From Aequorivita capsosiphonis DSM 23843 (GTDB lineage: Bacteria > Bacteroidota > Bacteroidia > Flavobacteriales > Flavobacteriaceae): DNA of 64,000 nt. The position numbers and the translations under genes were made by a program. The stretch covers positions 392,917-456,916 of the forward strand of contig NZ_AUBG01000002.1 of the NCBI RefSeq assembly GCF_000429125.1, given 5' to 3'. Every line of letters starts with the position of its first letter. Positions within the stretch are counted from its first letter, which is position 1. The notes beneath the pieces are model-generated. The model did no database searches. It was given only the letters and a program-made list of their open reading frames with translations, and was not told where the DNA came from. Of the stretch, positions 42,473 through 51,856 are shown piece by piece.

Positions 42473-45400
42473 TTAATCTTGGTTCTCAATCCTTAATTTT
42501 TTATACCTCCTTTTTGCTAGGCTTTCCTTTCTCCAACTAAACAATACCGGAACCACAAAGAGGGTTATCAAAGCAATCAACATTCCACCAAAACTTGGAA
42601 TTGCCATTGGGATCATTATATCACTTCCTCGACCAGTAGAGGTTAGAATTGGCAACAAAGCAAGAATAGTCGTGGCCGTAGTCATCAAGCAAGGACGTAT
42701 TCTTTTCATTCCGGCTTCTACTACAGATGCGCGGATTTCGGTTACATTTTCGGGATCGTTTTTATCAAAAGTTTGGGTGAGATATGTTGCCATAACTACC
42801 CCGTCATCTGTGGCAATTCCGAAGAGCGCAATAAAACCTACCCAAACGGCGACACTCAAATTGATGGTGTGCATCTGAAACAGATCTCGTAAGTTTTCCC
42901 CAAAAAAGCTGAAGTTTAAAAACCAATCCTGCCCATAAAACCAAATCATCAAAAAGCCACCGGCAAAAGCTACGGCAATTCCTGAAAACACCATTAGCGA
43001 GGTAGTCACTGAGCGGAATTGGAAGTAAAGGATCAAAAAGATGATCACCAAGGCCAGAGGCACGATTACGGAGAGTGTTTTTTCAGCCCGTAACTGGTTT
43101 TCATAGGTTCCTGTAAACTGATAATTAATTCCTTTTGGAACTATGAGCTCTCCATTGGCAATTTTTTCTTTAATTAAGGCTTGCGCATTTTCTACCACAT
43201 CAACTTCTGCAAAACCATCTAGTTTATCGAATAGTACATAACCAACTAAAAATGTATCCTCACTCTTGATCATCAGCGGTCCCTGCTCATAGCGAATATC
43301 TACAAGTTCGCCCAATGGCACCGGATTTCCTTTTTCTACGGGTACATAAATATTTTTTAAATCCTCGGGGTTAGCTCGTAGCTCACGCGGATAACGTACT
43401 CGTACTCCGTAACGCTCCCGGCCTTCCACTGTTTGCGTCAGTGGCATCCCTCCTATCGCTACTTGGAGAATTGCCTGAACATCTTCAATGGTAACTCCAT
43501 AACGGGCAAGACGATCCCTCTTAATATCTATTAATAGATAAGGCTTTCCTACAAGACGATCTGCAAAAACGGCCTCTTTTTTAACTCCTTCCGCTTCTTT
43601 CAGGATATCTTCAAGCTCAATTCCAAAGGCTTCGATTTTTCGAAGATCTTGTCCTTTCACTTTAATTCCCATCGGGGCTCGCATTCCTGTTTGCAACATC
43701 ACCAAACGAGTTTCAATAGGTTGTAATTTTGGAGCAGAGGTTACCCCGGGTATTCTGGTCACGCGCACTATTTCATTCCAAATATCGTCTGGAGATTTTA
43801 TTTCGGGTCTCCAGTTCCGGTAAAACTCGCCGTCGTTATCTTCTATCAAATCTTTTAATGGTACGTCCAGTGCGGTTGAGATTCGTTTTCCTGCTTTTTG
43901 AGCATTTTCTACCCCGCTCGAACTGACATCATAATTCGGGTTATCAACCAGACCGCCATCTTTTAATAGAAACAATCCATCCTCATTCACCTTAAACCTT
44001 TGACGCTTTCCATCTTCATTTAGTGCGTATTCCGACTTATATTGAATGATATTTTCATACATCGATAATGGCGCGGGGTCGAGCGCAGATTCGGTTCGTC
44101 CTGCTTTCCCAACAACGGTTTTAATCTCCGGAATTCCCGCCACAGCCATATCCAATTGCTGCAATACACGTTTATTTTCATCTACACCTGAATGGGGCAT
44201 TGAAGTAGGCATCAATAGAAAAGAACCTTCATTTAAGGACGGCATAAACTCCTTGCCCGTGTTCTGCCAAATCAAAACTCCACAAACAAGGATCAGGGTT
44301 GGAAGCGAAAGAAATAATATTTTGTTGCGAAGTGCCCAACCTAAAATCCGAGTGTAATATTTTTGAAATAACCAGAATACCGCTAACAATCCAAAACAGA
44401 TTAAACCGACAAACAAAAGGTTCCAAAATATACTTTTATCAACCCCAAGAGGACGCCAGAATTCAGCCAACAAGAAAACAACGGCCAGCGCAGAAATAAA
44501 GATATTTATGGTATTGGCGCGTTTATCTGAAAGTGTTAACTCATCGGATATTCTGGAAGCAATCTTTTCGTCTTTTAAAAGGCCTGTGATTCCAAAGCCA
44601 ATTAAAATCAGCCCTAACCAATATCCAAAAAATATGGCTGTAATTCCTAAAAGGATTAACAGTCCGTTGATTATGTTAACGGTGGCATTTCTAATACTTT
44701 TTCCTGCCTGCCGGCGGGCATGGCTTCGGAATAAAAACGCAGCAAAAGGTGGGATTAAAAATAAAGCCACTATAAAGGAAGCGGTTATGGCCATTGTTTT
44801 TGTAAATGCCAAGGGCCGGAATAACTTTCCTTCGGCACCGATCATTGTAAACACTGGAATAAAGCTGATAATGGTAGTAAGAACCGCGGTAAGAATCGCT
44901 CCAGAAACTTCAGCACTAGCATTATAGACCACCGTATTAATTGGCAGTTTGACACCAGTTTCGGCAGAACGGTCCTTTTCCTCATCCAGATGCCTGATTA
45001 TATTTTCAGATAGTATGACGCCAATATCCACCATTGTACCAATGGCAATGGCAATACCTGATAAGGCTACAATATTAGCATCAACATTAAAGAGCTTCAT
45101 CGCGATAAAGACCATTAAAACCGCCACGGGCAGAAGTCCAGAGATAAGTATGGAGGCTCTTAGGTTAAAAACCATCACGATAATTACGAAAATTGTAATG
45201 AGTATTTCCAGGGTTAAGGCTTCGTCAAGCGTGCCCAGGGATTCCTGAATAAGTTCCGAACGATCATAAAAGGGTACAATGGTAAGTTGGGAGGTAGTGC
45301 CATCGGAAAGTTCCTTAGAAGGCAAACCAGCACTAAGCTCGGCTATCTTTTCCTTTACATTATTGATAACTTCCATCGGGTTTGCGCCGTATCTCGCCGT

Positions 45401-46327
45401 AATAACGCCGCCTACTACCTCAGCCCCTTCCTTATCCAAAATGCCTCGTCTTGGGGCAGGACCTAAACTTACATTTGCAATATCTTTAATTCGTATAGAA
45501 GTATAATCTTCCGACGTTACAACGGCTTCCTCAATATCGGCTATAGACTTTATATATCCTAGACCACGCACCAAGTATTCGGCCTGATTGATTTCCATCG
45601 TTTGGGCGCCGATGTCCTTATTACTTTCCTTAACTGCTTTGACGATTTCCGCGAGGCTGATATTGTACTGGCGCATCAATTCAGGCTTTACGTCTATTTG
45701 ATACTCCTGCACATAGCCTCCAATAGATGCTACTTCAGAAACTCCACTTGCCGAAGAAAGCGCATATTTTACATAGTAATCTTGAATGCTCCGCAATTCG
45801 TGCAAATCCCAACCTCCGGTCACGTTACCATCTTTATCGCGCCCTTCCAAGGTGTACCAATAAATTTGTCCCAATCCTGTGGCATCTGGGCCCAAAGATG
45901 GATTTATGCCTTCCGGAAGTAAACCAGCCGGTAAGGAGTTTAGCTTTTCCAAAATGCGGCTACGGCTCCAGTAGAATTCTATATCCTCTTCAAAAATGAT
46001 ATAGATGCTCGAAAAGCCGAACATAGAAGAACTACGGATGGTTTTTACTCCAGGAATACCTAACAGCGTTGTGGTAAGCGGATAACTTATTTGATCTTCT
46101 ATATCCTGAGGGGAACGCCCTTCCCATTGGGTATACACAATTTGCTGGTTTTCGCCGATATCAGGTATTGCATCAACGGCAACAGGGTTGGTGGGAATCC
46201 CGATAGCTATCGGGACCGTGTCCCAGTTAAAAGGTGCGTTTACGACACCCATACCTACAAAAAGTGCGAGTAACAAAACGGCAACCAGCTTGTTCTCTAT
46301 GAGAAATTTTATGCTTTTATTCAGCAT
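42473..46327 (-). CDS. cusA: CusA/CzcA-type heavy-metal RND efflux pump
   Basis: The 1284-residue protein has the layout of heavy-metal RND pumps: an N-terminal helix, the opening VDAIPDIGENQQIVYTQWEG, a periplasmic porter domain, the transmembrane relay GTMVDIGVILSENIIRH (residues around 430) and, in the second half, FGIATDDGVVMATYL and FMPSLNEGSFLLMPTSMPHS. It exceeds the usual ~1050 residues because of a longer loop between the halves (about 535-690) with extra membrane segments and a lengthened region around 785-870. Two palindromic elements are translated: VPIAIGI near residues 38-44 and RRQAGK near 537-542. It expels Cu+ or Ag+ using the proton gradient. Confidence 0.93.
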   Translation of the reverse strand: MLNKSIKFLIENKLVAVLLLALFVGMGVVNAPFNWDTVPIAIGIPTNPVAVDAIPDIGENQQIVYTQWEGRSPQDIEDQISYPLTTTLLGIPGVKTIRSSSMFGFSSIYIIFEEDIEFYWSRSRILEKLNSLPAGLLPEGINPSLGPDATGLGQIYWYTLEGRDKDGNVTGGWDLHELRSIQDYYVKYALSSASGVSEVASIGGYVQEYQIDVKPELMRQYNISLAEIVKAVKESNKDIGAQTMEINQAEYLVRGLGYIKSIADIEEAVVTSEDYTSIRIKDIANVSLGPAPRRGILDKEGAEVVGGVITARYGANPMEVINNVKEKIAELSAGLPSKELSDGTTSQLTIVPFYDRSELIQESLGTLDEALTLEILITIFVIIVMVFNLRASILISGLLPVAVLMVFIAMKLFNVDANIVALSGIAIAIGTMVDIGVILSENIIRHLDEEKDRSAETGVKLPINTVVYNASAEVSGAILTAVLTTIISFIPVFTMIGAEGKLFRPLAFTKTMAITASFIVALFLIPPFAAFLFRSHARRQAGKSIRNATVNIINGLLILLGITAIFFGYWLGLILIGFGITGLLKDEKIASRISDELTLSDKRANTINIFISALAVVFLLAEFWRPLGVDKSIFWNLLFVGLICFGLLAVFWLFQKYYTRILGWALRNKILFLSLPTLILVCGVLIWQNTGKEFMPSLNEGSFLLMPTSMPHSGVDENKRVLQQLDMAVAGIPEIKTVVGKAGRTESALDPAPLSMYENIIQYKSEYALNEDGKRQRFKVNEDGLFLLKDGGLVDNPNYDVSSSGVENAQKAGKRISTALDVPLKDLIEDNDGEFYRNWRPEIKSPDDIWNEIVRVTRIPGVTSAPKLQPIETRLVMLQTGMRAPMGIKVKGQDLRKIEAFGIELEDILKEAEGVKKEAVFADRLVGKPYLLIDIKRDRLARYGVTIEDVQAILQVAIGGMPLTQTVEGRERYGVRVRYPRELRANPEDLKNIYVPVEKGNPVPLGELVDIRYEQGPLMIKSEDTFLVGYVLFDKLDGFAEVDVVENAQALIKEKIANGELIVPKGINYQFTGTYENQLRAEKTLSVIVPLALVIIFLILYFQFRSVTTSLMVFSGIAVAFAGGFLMIWFYGQDWFLNFSFFGENLRDLFQMHTINLSVAVWVGFIALFGIATDDGVVMATYLTQTFDKNDPENVTEIRASVVEAGMKRIRPCLMTTATTILALLPILTSTGRGSDIMIPMAIPSFGGMLIALITLFVVPVLFSWRKESLAKRRYKKLRIENQD
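44703..44723. repeat. Dispersed palindrome, family B, inside the RND pump gene
   Basis: CCTGCCTGCCGGCGGGCATG is one base-pair change from the perfect CCTGCCTGCCGGCAGGCAGG palindrome. On the coding strand it is read as HARRQAG in a cytosolic loop. Confidence 0.7.
46198..46215. repeat. Dispersed palindrome, family A, inside the RND pump gene
   Basis: TCCCGATAGCTATCGGGA is identical to the intergenic copy at 19477. It is read in frame as the VPIAIGI segment after APFNWDT, where most relatives have about four residues fewer. Confidence 0.85.
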
Positions 46328-46400
46328 GTGTATTGATTGTTAAACAGTTAAAAATTGAATAAGATTCTAATAAGATCAGAAAATTAAACACAACAAAATG

Positions 46401-46451
46401 AGCCCAGAATGGCAGTAACCATTGGGCTAATTTTCCGGTGAAACACCGGAA
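46401..46451 (-). promoter_or_regulatory. Two stacked hairpins between HYC_CC_PP and the pump gene
   Basis: Read leftwards, a perfect hairpin (TTCCGGTG, TTT, CACCGGAA at 46451-46433) is followed by an imperfect one (AGCCCAATGG ... CCATTCTGGGCT at 46428-46401) and then TCATTTTGTTG. The stretch lies just after the HYC_CC_PP stop codon and 74 bp before the pump start, so it could terminate or attenuate transcription into the efflux operon. Confidence 0.6.
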
Positions 46452-46461
46452 CTGTTTAAAA

Positions 46462-46878
46462 TCAAATTAAGTACGTCTCGTGGAGCTTTTGTATGTCCCG
46501 TATGAGTAAGGGAGGCTTATAATCTCTAAAAGGAATGATGTTGGTATCAAGATCCTCAAAAAGATTTATATATGTGTAGAAAAAAGTAGCAACAAAAGTT
46601 TGCTGCTCAAAATTTAATGTATCAAATGATATTTTAAGGTCATCCTGACCTTCAACAACTATTTGTTTATCGGAACAGCAGGAATCATCAGGAATTCCAA
46701 TTTCACAATCATCACTTGGTTGCTCTGTTTCCATCCCGCAGGTATGCGCATTTTGGCTAAGAGAGAAATCTACAAGACTTTCTCCACAATAATGCATATC
46801 CACAGTGAACGACATCGTGGTAAATAATACCAAGGTCGCCAGACAAACAGACACTATTTTATGAAAAAATGAATTCAT
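46462..46878 (-). CDS. HYC_CC_PP family protein
   Basis: The 138-residue protein has a signal peptide or anchor (FFHKIVSVCLATLVLFTTMS). It shows all three motifs that name the family: HYCGESLVDFSL (HYC), DDSCCSDKQIVVEG (CC) and FRDYKPPLLIRDIQKL (PP). The function of the family is unknown, but it recurs at the start of copper-resistance operons in Bacteroidota (from memory), and the Cys/His residues suggest soft-metal binding in the periplasm. It is the first gene of the island in transcription order. Confidence 0.88.
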   Translation of the reverse strand: MNSFFHKIVSVCLATLVLFTTMSFTVDMHYCGESLVDFSLSQNAHTCGMETEQPSDDCEIGIPDDSCCSDKQIVVEGQDDLKISFDTLNFEQQTFVATFFYTYINLFEDLDTNIIPFRDYKPPLLIRDIQKLHETYLI

Positions 46879-46885
46879 TAGTTTG

Positions 46886-46893
46886 CAAATTTA
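46886..46893 (-). promoter_or_regulatory. Candidate -7 promoter element of the copper island
   Basis: On the minus strand TAAATTTG fits TAnnTTTG and ends 7 bp before the HYC_CC_PP ATG. That would give an almost leaderless mRNA. No TTG is visible at -33, so this is weak. Confidence 0.3.
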
Positions 46894-47167
46894 TAAGAAT
46901 TATCGATACGTCGCTGTGTTTAGGATGATTATTAACAATTTATAAACTTTTACAATGTGTATTTCTAAAATGAATTTATTCAAATCGGTGAAAAATGTCT
47001 AGAAATCTACCGCAGGTAATTTTTCTAATTTCGACAGTATCTTGAATTTTAGAAAGTTTAAAACTTAAGGTTATCCCAATTCCGAATACTTAACTTTTCT
47101 TTTGAAAATGGCTTAAAAGGTTTATGTATATTGAATTTTACGAAAAAAACATTGAAAAACAGAAAAT

Positions 47168-48088
47168 ATGAAAATGAAAGCAATACAGATTGACGAATAC
47201 GGTGATGAAAACGTTTTAAACTACACCGATGTTGAAAGACCTGAACCAAAAGCAGATGAAATCTTAGTAAAAGTAAAGGCAGCCGCGGTAAACCCCGTGG
47301 ATTGGAAAATCCGTGACGGAAAAGGGAAAGATTTTGGAATGAAGTTACCCTTGATTCTTGGGGCTGATTTTGCAGGAACTGTTGAAGAAGCTGGAAGCGC
47401 CATTGAAAAATTCAAAAAGGAAGATGAAGTTTACGGGAAGATTCTCACAGATTGCTATGCCGAATATGTGATTGTCAAAGAAAATGAACTAGGTAGGAAA
47501 CCAAAAAACCTCGATTTTAAGGAAGCAGCTTCCATCCCAATGGGTGCTTTAACAGCCTATCAGGCAATTTTTGACACCGCCGGACTTAAGAGTGGTCAAA
47601 AAATACTTGTCCACGGTGCATCTGGAAGTGTGGGGTCTATGGCGGTTCAGCTGGCAAAAGCAAAAGGAGCTTATGTTATTGGATCGGCATCTGGAAGTAA
47701 TAAAGACTTTGTTAAAAAGATGGGAGCCGATGAATTCATCGATTATAAAACCACAGATTTTGAGGAAGTAGTCAAGAATATTGACGTAGTCTTTGATCCT
47801 GTTGGTGGGGACACCAACAAACGTTCTTATCAAGTTTTGAAGGAAGGTGGTTTTCTAGTATCTCTCGTTCAAGGAGGTTCTGAGGAACTGATGAAAAAAT
47901 ACAATGTTCAAGCTAAAGTAATGGCTTCGCATCCAGACCCAAAACAGTTAAACGAAATCACTGAACTTATAGAAGCTGGTAAAGTAGTTACAAATGTTGA
48001 TAAAATTATGCCACTTTCCCAAGCAAAGGAAGCACAGGTATTAAGTAAAGAGCGCAAAGTAACTGGAAAAATTATTTTAGAGCCTTAA
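47168..48088 (+). CDS. NADP-dependent quinone oxidoreductase-like (MDR superfamily)
   Basis: The 306-residue protein is a zinc-free medium-chain dehydrogenase of the quinone oxidoreductase/RTN4IP1 branch. It starts [20 protein letters not shown], has the core [13 protein letters not shown] and [20 protein letters not shown], and the nucleotide-binding site [20 protein letters not shown] near residue 142. The structural-zinc cysteines of alcohol dehydrogenases are absent. It would reduce quinones or enals with NADPH. It lies 290 bp from the divergent copper island and is not obviously linked to it. A terminator follows. Confidence 0.88.
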   Translation: MKMKAIQIDEYGDENVLNYTDVERPEPKADEILVKVKAAAVNPVDWKIRDGKGKDFGMKLPLILGADFAGTVEEAGSAIEKFKKEDEVYGKILTDCYAEYVIVKENELGRKPKNLDFKEAASIPMGALTAYQAIFDTAGLKSGQKILVHGASGSVGSMAVQLAKAKGAYVIGSASGSNKDFVKKMGADEFIDYKTTDFEEVVKNIDVVFDPVGGDTNKRSYQVLKEGGFLVSLVQGGSEELMKKYNVQAKVMASHPDPKQLNEITELIEAGKVVTNVDKIMPLSQAKEAQVLSKERKVTGKIILEP

Positions 48089-48191
48089 TCGAGCTGAGTT
48101 CGAAATAAGATGAAGCTGCTCTAAAATTAAGTTTAGCAGAGTATTTGAAATTATTTCTCTATTACTGGCATAAAAATATGCCAGTTAAATT

Positions 48192-48226
48192 AAAAGGGTT
48201 GGACTAATTTAAAGTCTAACCTTTTT
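48192..48226 (+). terminator. Rho-independent terminator after the oxidoreductase gene
   Basis: A 13-bp stem with two G-T/G-A imperfections (AAAAGGGTTGGACT ... AGTCTAACCTTTTT) followed by TCTTTT. Confidence 0.75.
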
Positions 48227-48384
48227 CTTTTAAATGATTTATTAGGCCCATTTGACTATTTAAAACTATTTCTGAGTACGTTTAACAATTGAGGCGTAAG
48301 ACATAAGTTAATCACTCATTTTCATCCGAGATTACTCAATTAATCTAAGTTTAGCAATATAACTCTCCCATTATTAAAGCATAC

Positions 48385-48466
48385 TTTTCTTTGCGACCCC
48401 TGCCTACGGCAGGCAGGTCTGCACCTCCTGCGGTGAAAAATATAACGCGAAGACGCAAAGGCCTTA
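48385..48466. repeat. CGCAAAG-type repeat with a nested family B palindrome
   Basis: The 510-bp gene-free stretch 48089-48598 contains CTTTGCGACC (48389-48398) and, inverted, GAAGACGCAAAGGCC (48451-48465). Between them lies the family B palindrome CCTGCCTACGGCAGGCAGG (48399-48417). Thus one dispersed element appears inserted in another, as at 33316-33417. Nothing else is recognisable in the gap besides the terminator at 48192. Confidence 0.6.
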
Positions 48467-48598
48467 GAGTTTATAATTAGGTACAGGATTACCCCACTTC
48501 TTAACAGATTGATAATCGGCTAAATTAATTAAACCAACATTTTTTAAACATCAATGAATTTTAATCATTAGTTTTCCATTTATTAAATTGAATATCTT

Positions 48599-49489
48599 GT
48601 GGAAAAAGAAGAATTAGAAATAGAAATATTAAGTTGGCAAATTTTAGAAGGCGTGCCAAGTGCTTCGGGAATAGTTAAGCATAAAGAGGGTTTCTATGTG
48701 ATTGGTGATGATTCTCCTTATCTATTCCACATCGATACCAATTTTGTTCTACTTTCCAAAACTCAGATTTATTCTTCTGAGAAATTACAAAATAATACGA
48801 TCCCCAAAATCAATAAACCCGATTTCGAGGCGATGGAAATGGTCAGTGAAACTGAGATATTGGTTTTTGGTTCTGGCTCTAAATCTCCCGAACGCGATGT
48901 TTGTGTTTTGCTTGAAATAGGAGAAGAAATAAGTTATAAGAAATACGATCTCTCCACATTTTATGATTATCTAAGGAATCTAGATGAAATGCGCGGCTAT
49001 GAACTCAATATTGAAGCACTAGCAGCTAAAGGAGATATGTTGTTTCTTTTTAACAGAGGTCGCAATATCATATTTAGCTTTTCTTATAAAGACTTTATGA
49101 TATACTGTAAAACCGAAAAAAACCATCCCATTCCTAAAACCAACTTATTTTCTTTACCGAAAATCAACGGATTGCAAGCAGGGTTTTCTGGTGCTACTGC
49201 TTTTAAAGAGAAACCGTTTTTTATTTTTACCGCAGCAGTAGAAGATACTCCCAATGCTTATGATGACGGAGCTGTTCTAGGCAGTTTTATCGGGGTTATA
49301 GAAATAAAAAATGGAGAGATTGCCAAAGAATATTCGATTCAAAAAATTCCAAACCCTGGGTTTCCTTTAAAAGTTGAATCTGTGATAATCGACAAAATTA
49401 TATCCGAAACTCAAACCGACCTTGTTCTAGTTACAGATAATGACGGCGCCGCTTCAGAGATATTAAGATTACGAATGGAGTATTCTTAA
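48599..49489 (+). CDS. DUF6929-like protein, probable beta-propeller, unknown function
   Basis: The 296-residue protein starts at a GTG (no ATG fits). There is no signal peptide. It shows repeating beta-strand blocks such as ILEGVPSASGIVKHKEGFYV, IGDDSPYLFHIDT, PDFEAMEMVSETEILVFGSG and GFSGATAFKEKPFFIFTAAV. This resembles a group I remember as DUF6929, and a propeller fold is likely. No catalytic motif is known. It is single-gene with a long upstream gap and converges with hflC. Confidence 0.65.
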   Translation: MEKEELEIEILSWQILEGVPSASGIVKHKEGFYVIGDDSPYLFHIDTNFVLLSKTQIYSSEKLQNNTIPKINKPDFEAMEMVSETEILVFGSGSKSPERDVCVLLEIGEEISYKKYDLSTFYDYLRNLDEMRGYELNIEALAAKGDMLFLFNRGRNIIFSFSYKDFMIYCKTEKNHPIPKTNLFSLPKINGLQAGFSGATAFKEKPFFIFTAAVEDTPNAYDDGAVLGSFIGVIEIKNGEIAKEYSIQKIPNPGFPLKVESVIIDKIISETQTDLVLVTDNDGAASEILRLRMEYS

Positions 49490-49565
49490 AAAAAATTCTT
49501 CCTAAACTGAACTCCATATAATTCAACTTTTAAAACTGAAATTGTCATGTTGAATTTCTCAAGTA

Positions 49566-50510
49566 CTATTGCTTGGTTTTTAAATATTTATACAATTCAC
49601 TGTCTGTGGAAAGAATGACAGATGTATTCTTATCAAATGTTTTCTCAAATGTTTCCATTGATTTTAAAAAGCTGTAAAGGTTTTTAGAATTGGCAGACTG
49701 ATTGTAACCCGAAGCATAAATTGCAGCCGCAGTGGCATCAGCTTTACCCTTAATTCTTTCCGCCTTTTCAAAAGCTGTGGACTGTATGATTTTAAGTTCT
49801 CGAACCTGCTCCCCATTTATTCGCGAAGCCTGCCCCTGCCCTTCAGATCTGAACTTATCGGCAATACGAAAGCGTTCACTGTTCATTCTTTTAAATACAT
49901 TTTCACGTACTTCATCAACATAGTTTAGCCTTTTGATTTTAAAGTCAAGAATAACGATTCCCAAATCGGAAACTCTTTCGTTACCAGTTTTTAAAATCAT
50001 TTTTTCAATTTTTTCGCGGCCTACATTAATATCTAATAGCGTATCAGAAGAAGGTTCTGTGAGCGTATCGGTTATTATTGCTTTTCTATTACTATTTCTA
50101 ACTGCCTCCACTAAATTATGATTGGCTATATAATCTCTCGTTTCTCCATCTAGAATATCATTAAGCCTAGATTGGGCACCTCTTTCGTTGGTGAGTCTTT
50201 TATAAAACTGAAGCGGGTCGGTAATCTGCCAACGCGCATAGGTATCAATGAAAATAAACTTTTTGTCTTTTGTTGGTATTTGATTGGGATCACCATCCCA
50301 TTCAAGATAACGTTTATCAAAAACATTGGCATCCTGAATAAAAGGGATTTTAAAATTTACTCCTGGAGTGGTAACTGCAACACCAATGGGCCTACCAAAT
50401 TGTGTGATGACTACCTGCTCCTTTTCATCGACTATATATGCGCTCGAAGTAATGGCTATTAATAGTACTACTAGAACTATCCCTGATATAATGAGTTTCC
50501 TTTTCGACAT
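49566..50510 (-). CDS. hflC: HflC, SPFH-domain modulator of FtsH protease
   Basis: The 314-residue protein has an N-terminal membrane anchor (LIISGIVLVVLLIAITSSAY) and a band-7/SPFH domain (about 25-220; EKEQVVITQFGRPIGVAVTT, VNFKIPFIQDANVFDKRYLE), then a coiled-coil region with RINGEQVRELKIIQSTAFEK. HflC and HflK form a periplasm-facing cage around FtsH in the inner membrane. The gene starts 2 bp after the hflK stop codon, so the two are co-translated. Confidence 0.92.
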   Translation of the reverse strand: MSKRKLIISGIVLVVLLIAITSSAYIVDEKEQVVITQFGRPIGVAVTTPGVNFKIPFIQDANVFDKRYLEWDGDPNQIPTKDKKFIFIDTYARWQITDPLQFYKRLTNERGAQSRLNDILDGETRDYIANHNLVEAVRNSNRKAIITDTLTEPSSDTLLDINVGREKIEKMILKTGNERVSDLGIVILDFKIKRLNYVDEVRENVFKRMNSERFRIADKFRSEGQGQASRINGEQVRELKIIQSTAFEKAERIKGKADATAAAIYASGYNQSANSKNLYSFLKSMETFEKTFDKNTSVILSTDSELYKYLKTKQ

Positions 50511-50512
50511 GT

Positions 50513-51520
50513 TTAATTCTGTTTTGGCGTATTTTGATTTTGCATTTGCATCTGCAAGAGCGGAAGCACATTGCTTCCATTTTCATCCGTTATTATTTTA
50601 TTCCCAAGTTGGGGAAGTACTTTGTTCATCGTCTCGAGGTATAGTCTTGTGCGTGTCACCTCTGGTGCTTTAACATATTCGGTGTACAAAGCATTAAATC
50701 TGGCCACTTCACCTTGTGCATTATTAACTCTTTCTGCTGCGTAACCTTCTGCTTTTTGAATGGTTTCAAGGGCCTGCCCTTTAGCTTTTGGAATCACTTT
50801 ATTGTAAGCAGATTCAGCCTCATTAATCAGAGTTTCCCTTTCCTGCTGTGCTTGGTTTACAGCATTAAATGCCGCCTTTACAGCATCTGGTGGATTAACA
50901 TCCTGCAACACTACCTGGTCTATCTTTACACCTAGTGAATATTCAATACTTAATTCCTGAACAATGAATTGAACCTTGTTGGCCACTTCAGTTCTTCCAA
51001 CCGTCAACACTTCATTTACCGTTCTATCACCCACTACCTGGCGCATAGCTGCTTCAGACATATCACGTAATGTACTTTCGGGATTTTTCACTTTAAACAA
51101 ATAATTGTAGGGATCGTCTATTCTATATTGAACTACCCATTCTACATCGGCAAGATTGAGATCGCCAGTAAGCATTAAGGATTCCTCTTTGGTTTTGCCT
51201 TTAGTATAACCAGTTTTAAGACTACTTGTGTCCGTTGTTCGGAAGCCAAATTCCAACTTTTGTTGCCGCTCCACAGGAACCTTATACACTTTTTCAGCAA
51301 AAGGGATCTTAAAATTAAGTCCCGGATCCACCGTTCTTACATATTTTCCAAACCTAGTGATTACCCCCACTTCCTCAGGTTCAATCTGAAAAAAAGAACC
51401 AAATGCAATAATCAGTACCAAAATCCCAACAATTACGATTTTTATATTTTGAGAAATAACATCTCCTATTCTTGCTAGAGGCTCTGAAACATCAAAACCT
51501 TCATTTCCATTGTTATTCAT
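50513..51520 (-). CDS. hflK: HflK, SPFH-domain modulator of FtsH protease
   Basis: The 335-residue protein has a short cytosolic head (MNNNGNEGFDVSEPLARIGD), one membrane helix (IKIVIVGILVLIIAFGSFF) and the SPFH domain (about 50-240; QIEPEEVGVITRFGKYVRTV, GLNFKIPFAEKVYKVPVERQ). The coiled-coil (NAVNQAQQERETLINEAESA) is followed by a Gln/Asn-rich tail. It is first in the hflK-hflC operon. Together with HflC it controls degradation of membrane proteins by FtsH. Confidence 0.92.
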   Translation of the reverse strand: MNNNGNEGFDVSEPLARIGDVISQNIKIVIVGILVLIIAFGSFFQIEPEEVGVITRFGKYVRTVDPGLNFKIPFAEKVYKVPVERQQKLEFGFRTTDTSSLKTGYTKGKTKEESLMLTGDLNLADVEWVVQYRIDDPYNYLFKVKNPESTLRDMSEAAMRQVVGDRTVNEVLTVGRTEVANKVQFIVQELSIEYSLGVKIDQVVLQDVNPPDAVKAAFNAVNQAQQERETLINEAESAYNKVIPKAKGQALETIQKAEGYAAERVNNAQGEVARFNALYTEYVKAPEVTRTRLYLETMNKVLPQLGNKIITDENGSNVLPLLQMQMQNQNTPKQN

Positions 51521-51856
51521 TTATAATTCTTTAACAATTATTAAAAGCCACCTCATTTCAGTAACCTTCAGTTCGTAAAAATATACATATTAAAGCGACT
51601 TACAGGTACGATTTCGAGATGATTAGTTTTGCCTAAAAGTTCATATGAGTTTATTAAAAACAATTTTAAACCTAAGATTATGGTTGTTGGGATCTTGCCG
51701 ACTTCAGATTGCATCATTAAAATATAATAAAAGTTTATTATTCACATCGAAATAACCTAAAGTAAGCAACATTTTTATATAGAGCAATCATAGAGTTTTG
51801 CTACATATAATCTGTAAATTCAGGTGTTTAGCAGATTTTTTTGTACATTTTGTTGA
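51521..51856. other. Gene-free stretch between hflK and the 3D-domain gene
   Basis: The 336 bp are AT-rich and lie between divergent genes. They must contain the promoters of both, but I see no clear -7/-33 pair, hairpin or conserved ORF. Confidence 0.6.

Noticed and set aside
44508..45506. Series of long plus-strand ORFs (up to 139 residues)
   Set aside because: All are antisense to the RND pump gene, whose own frame carries the family motifs throughout.
46900..48600. Direct repeat of the tRNA-Pro 3' end marking the far side of a genomic island
   Set aside because: I read this stretch for the tRNA tail and found no copy; no integrase gene is near either.
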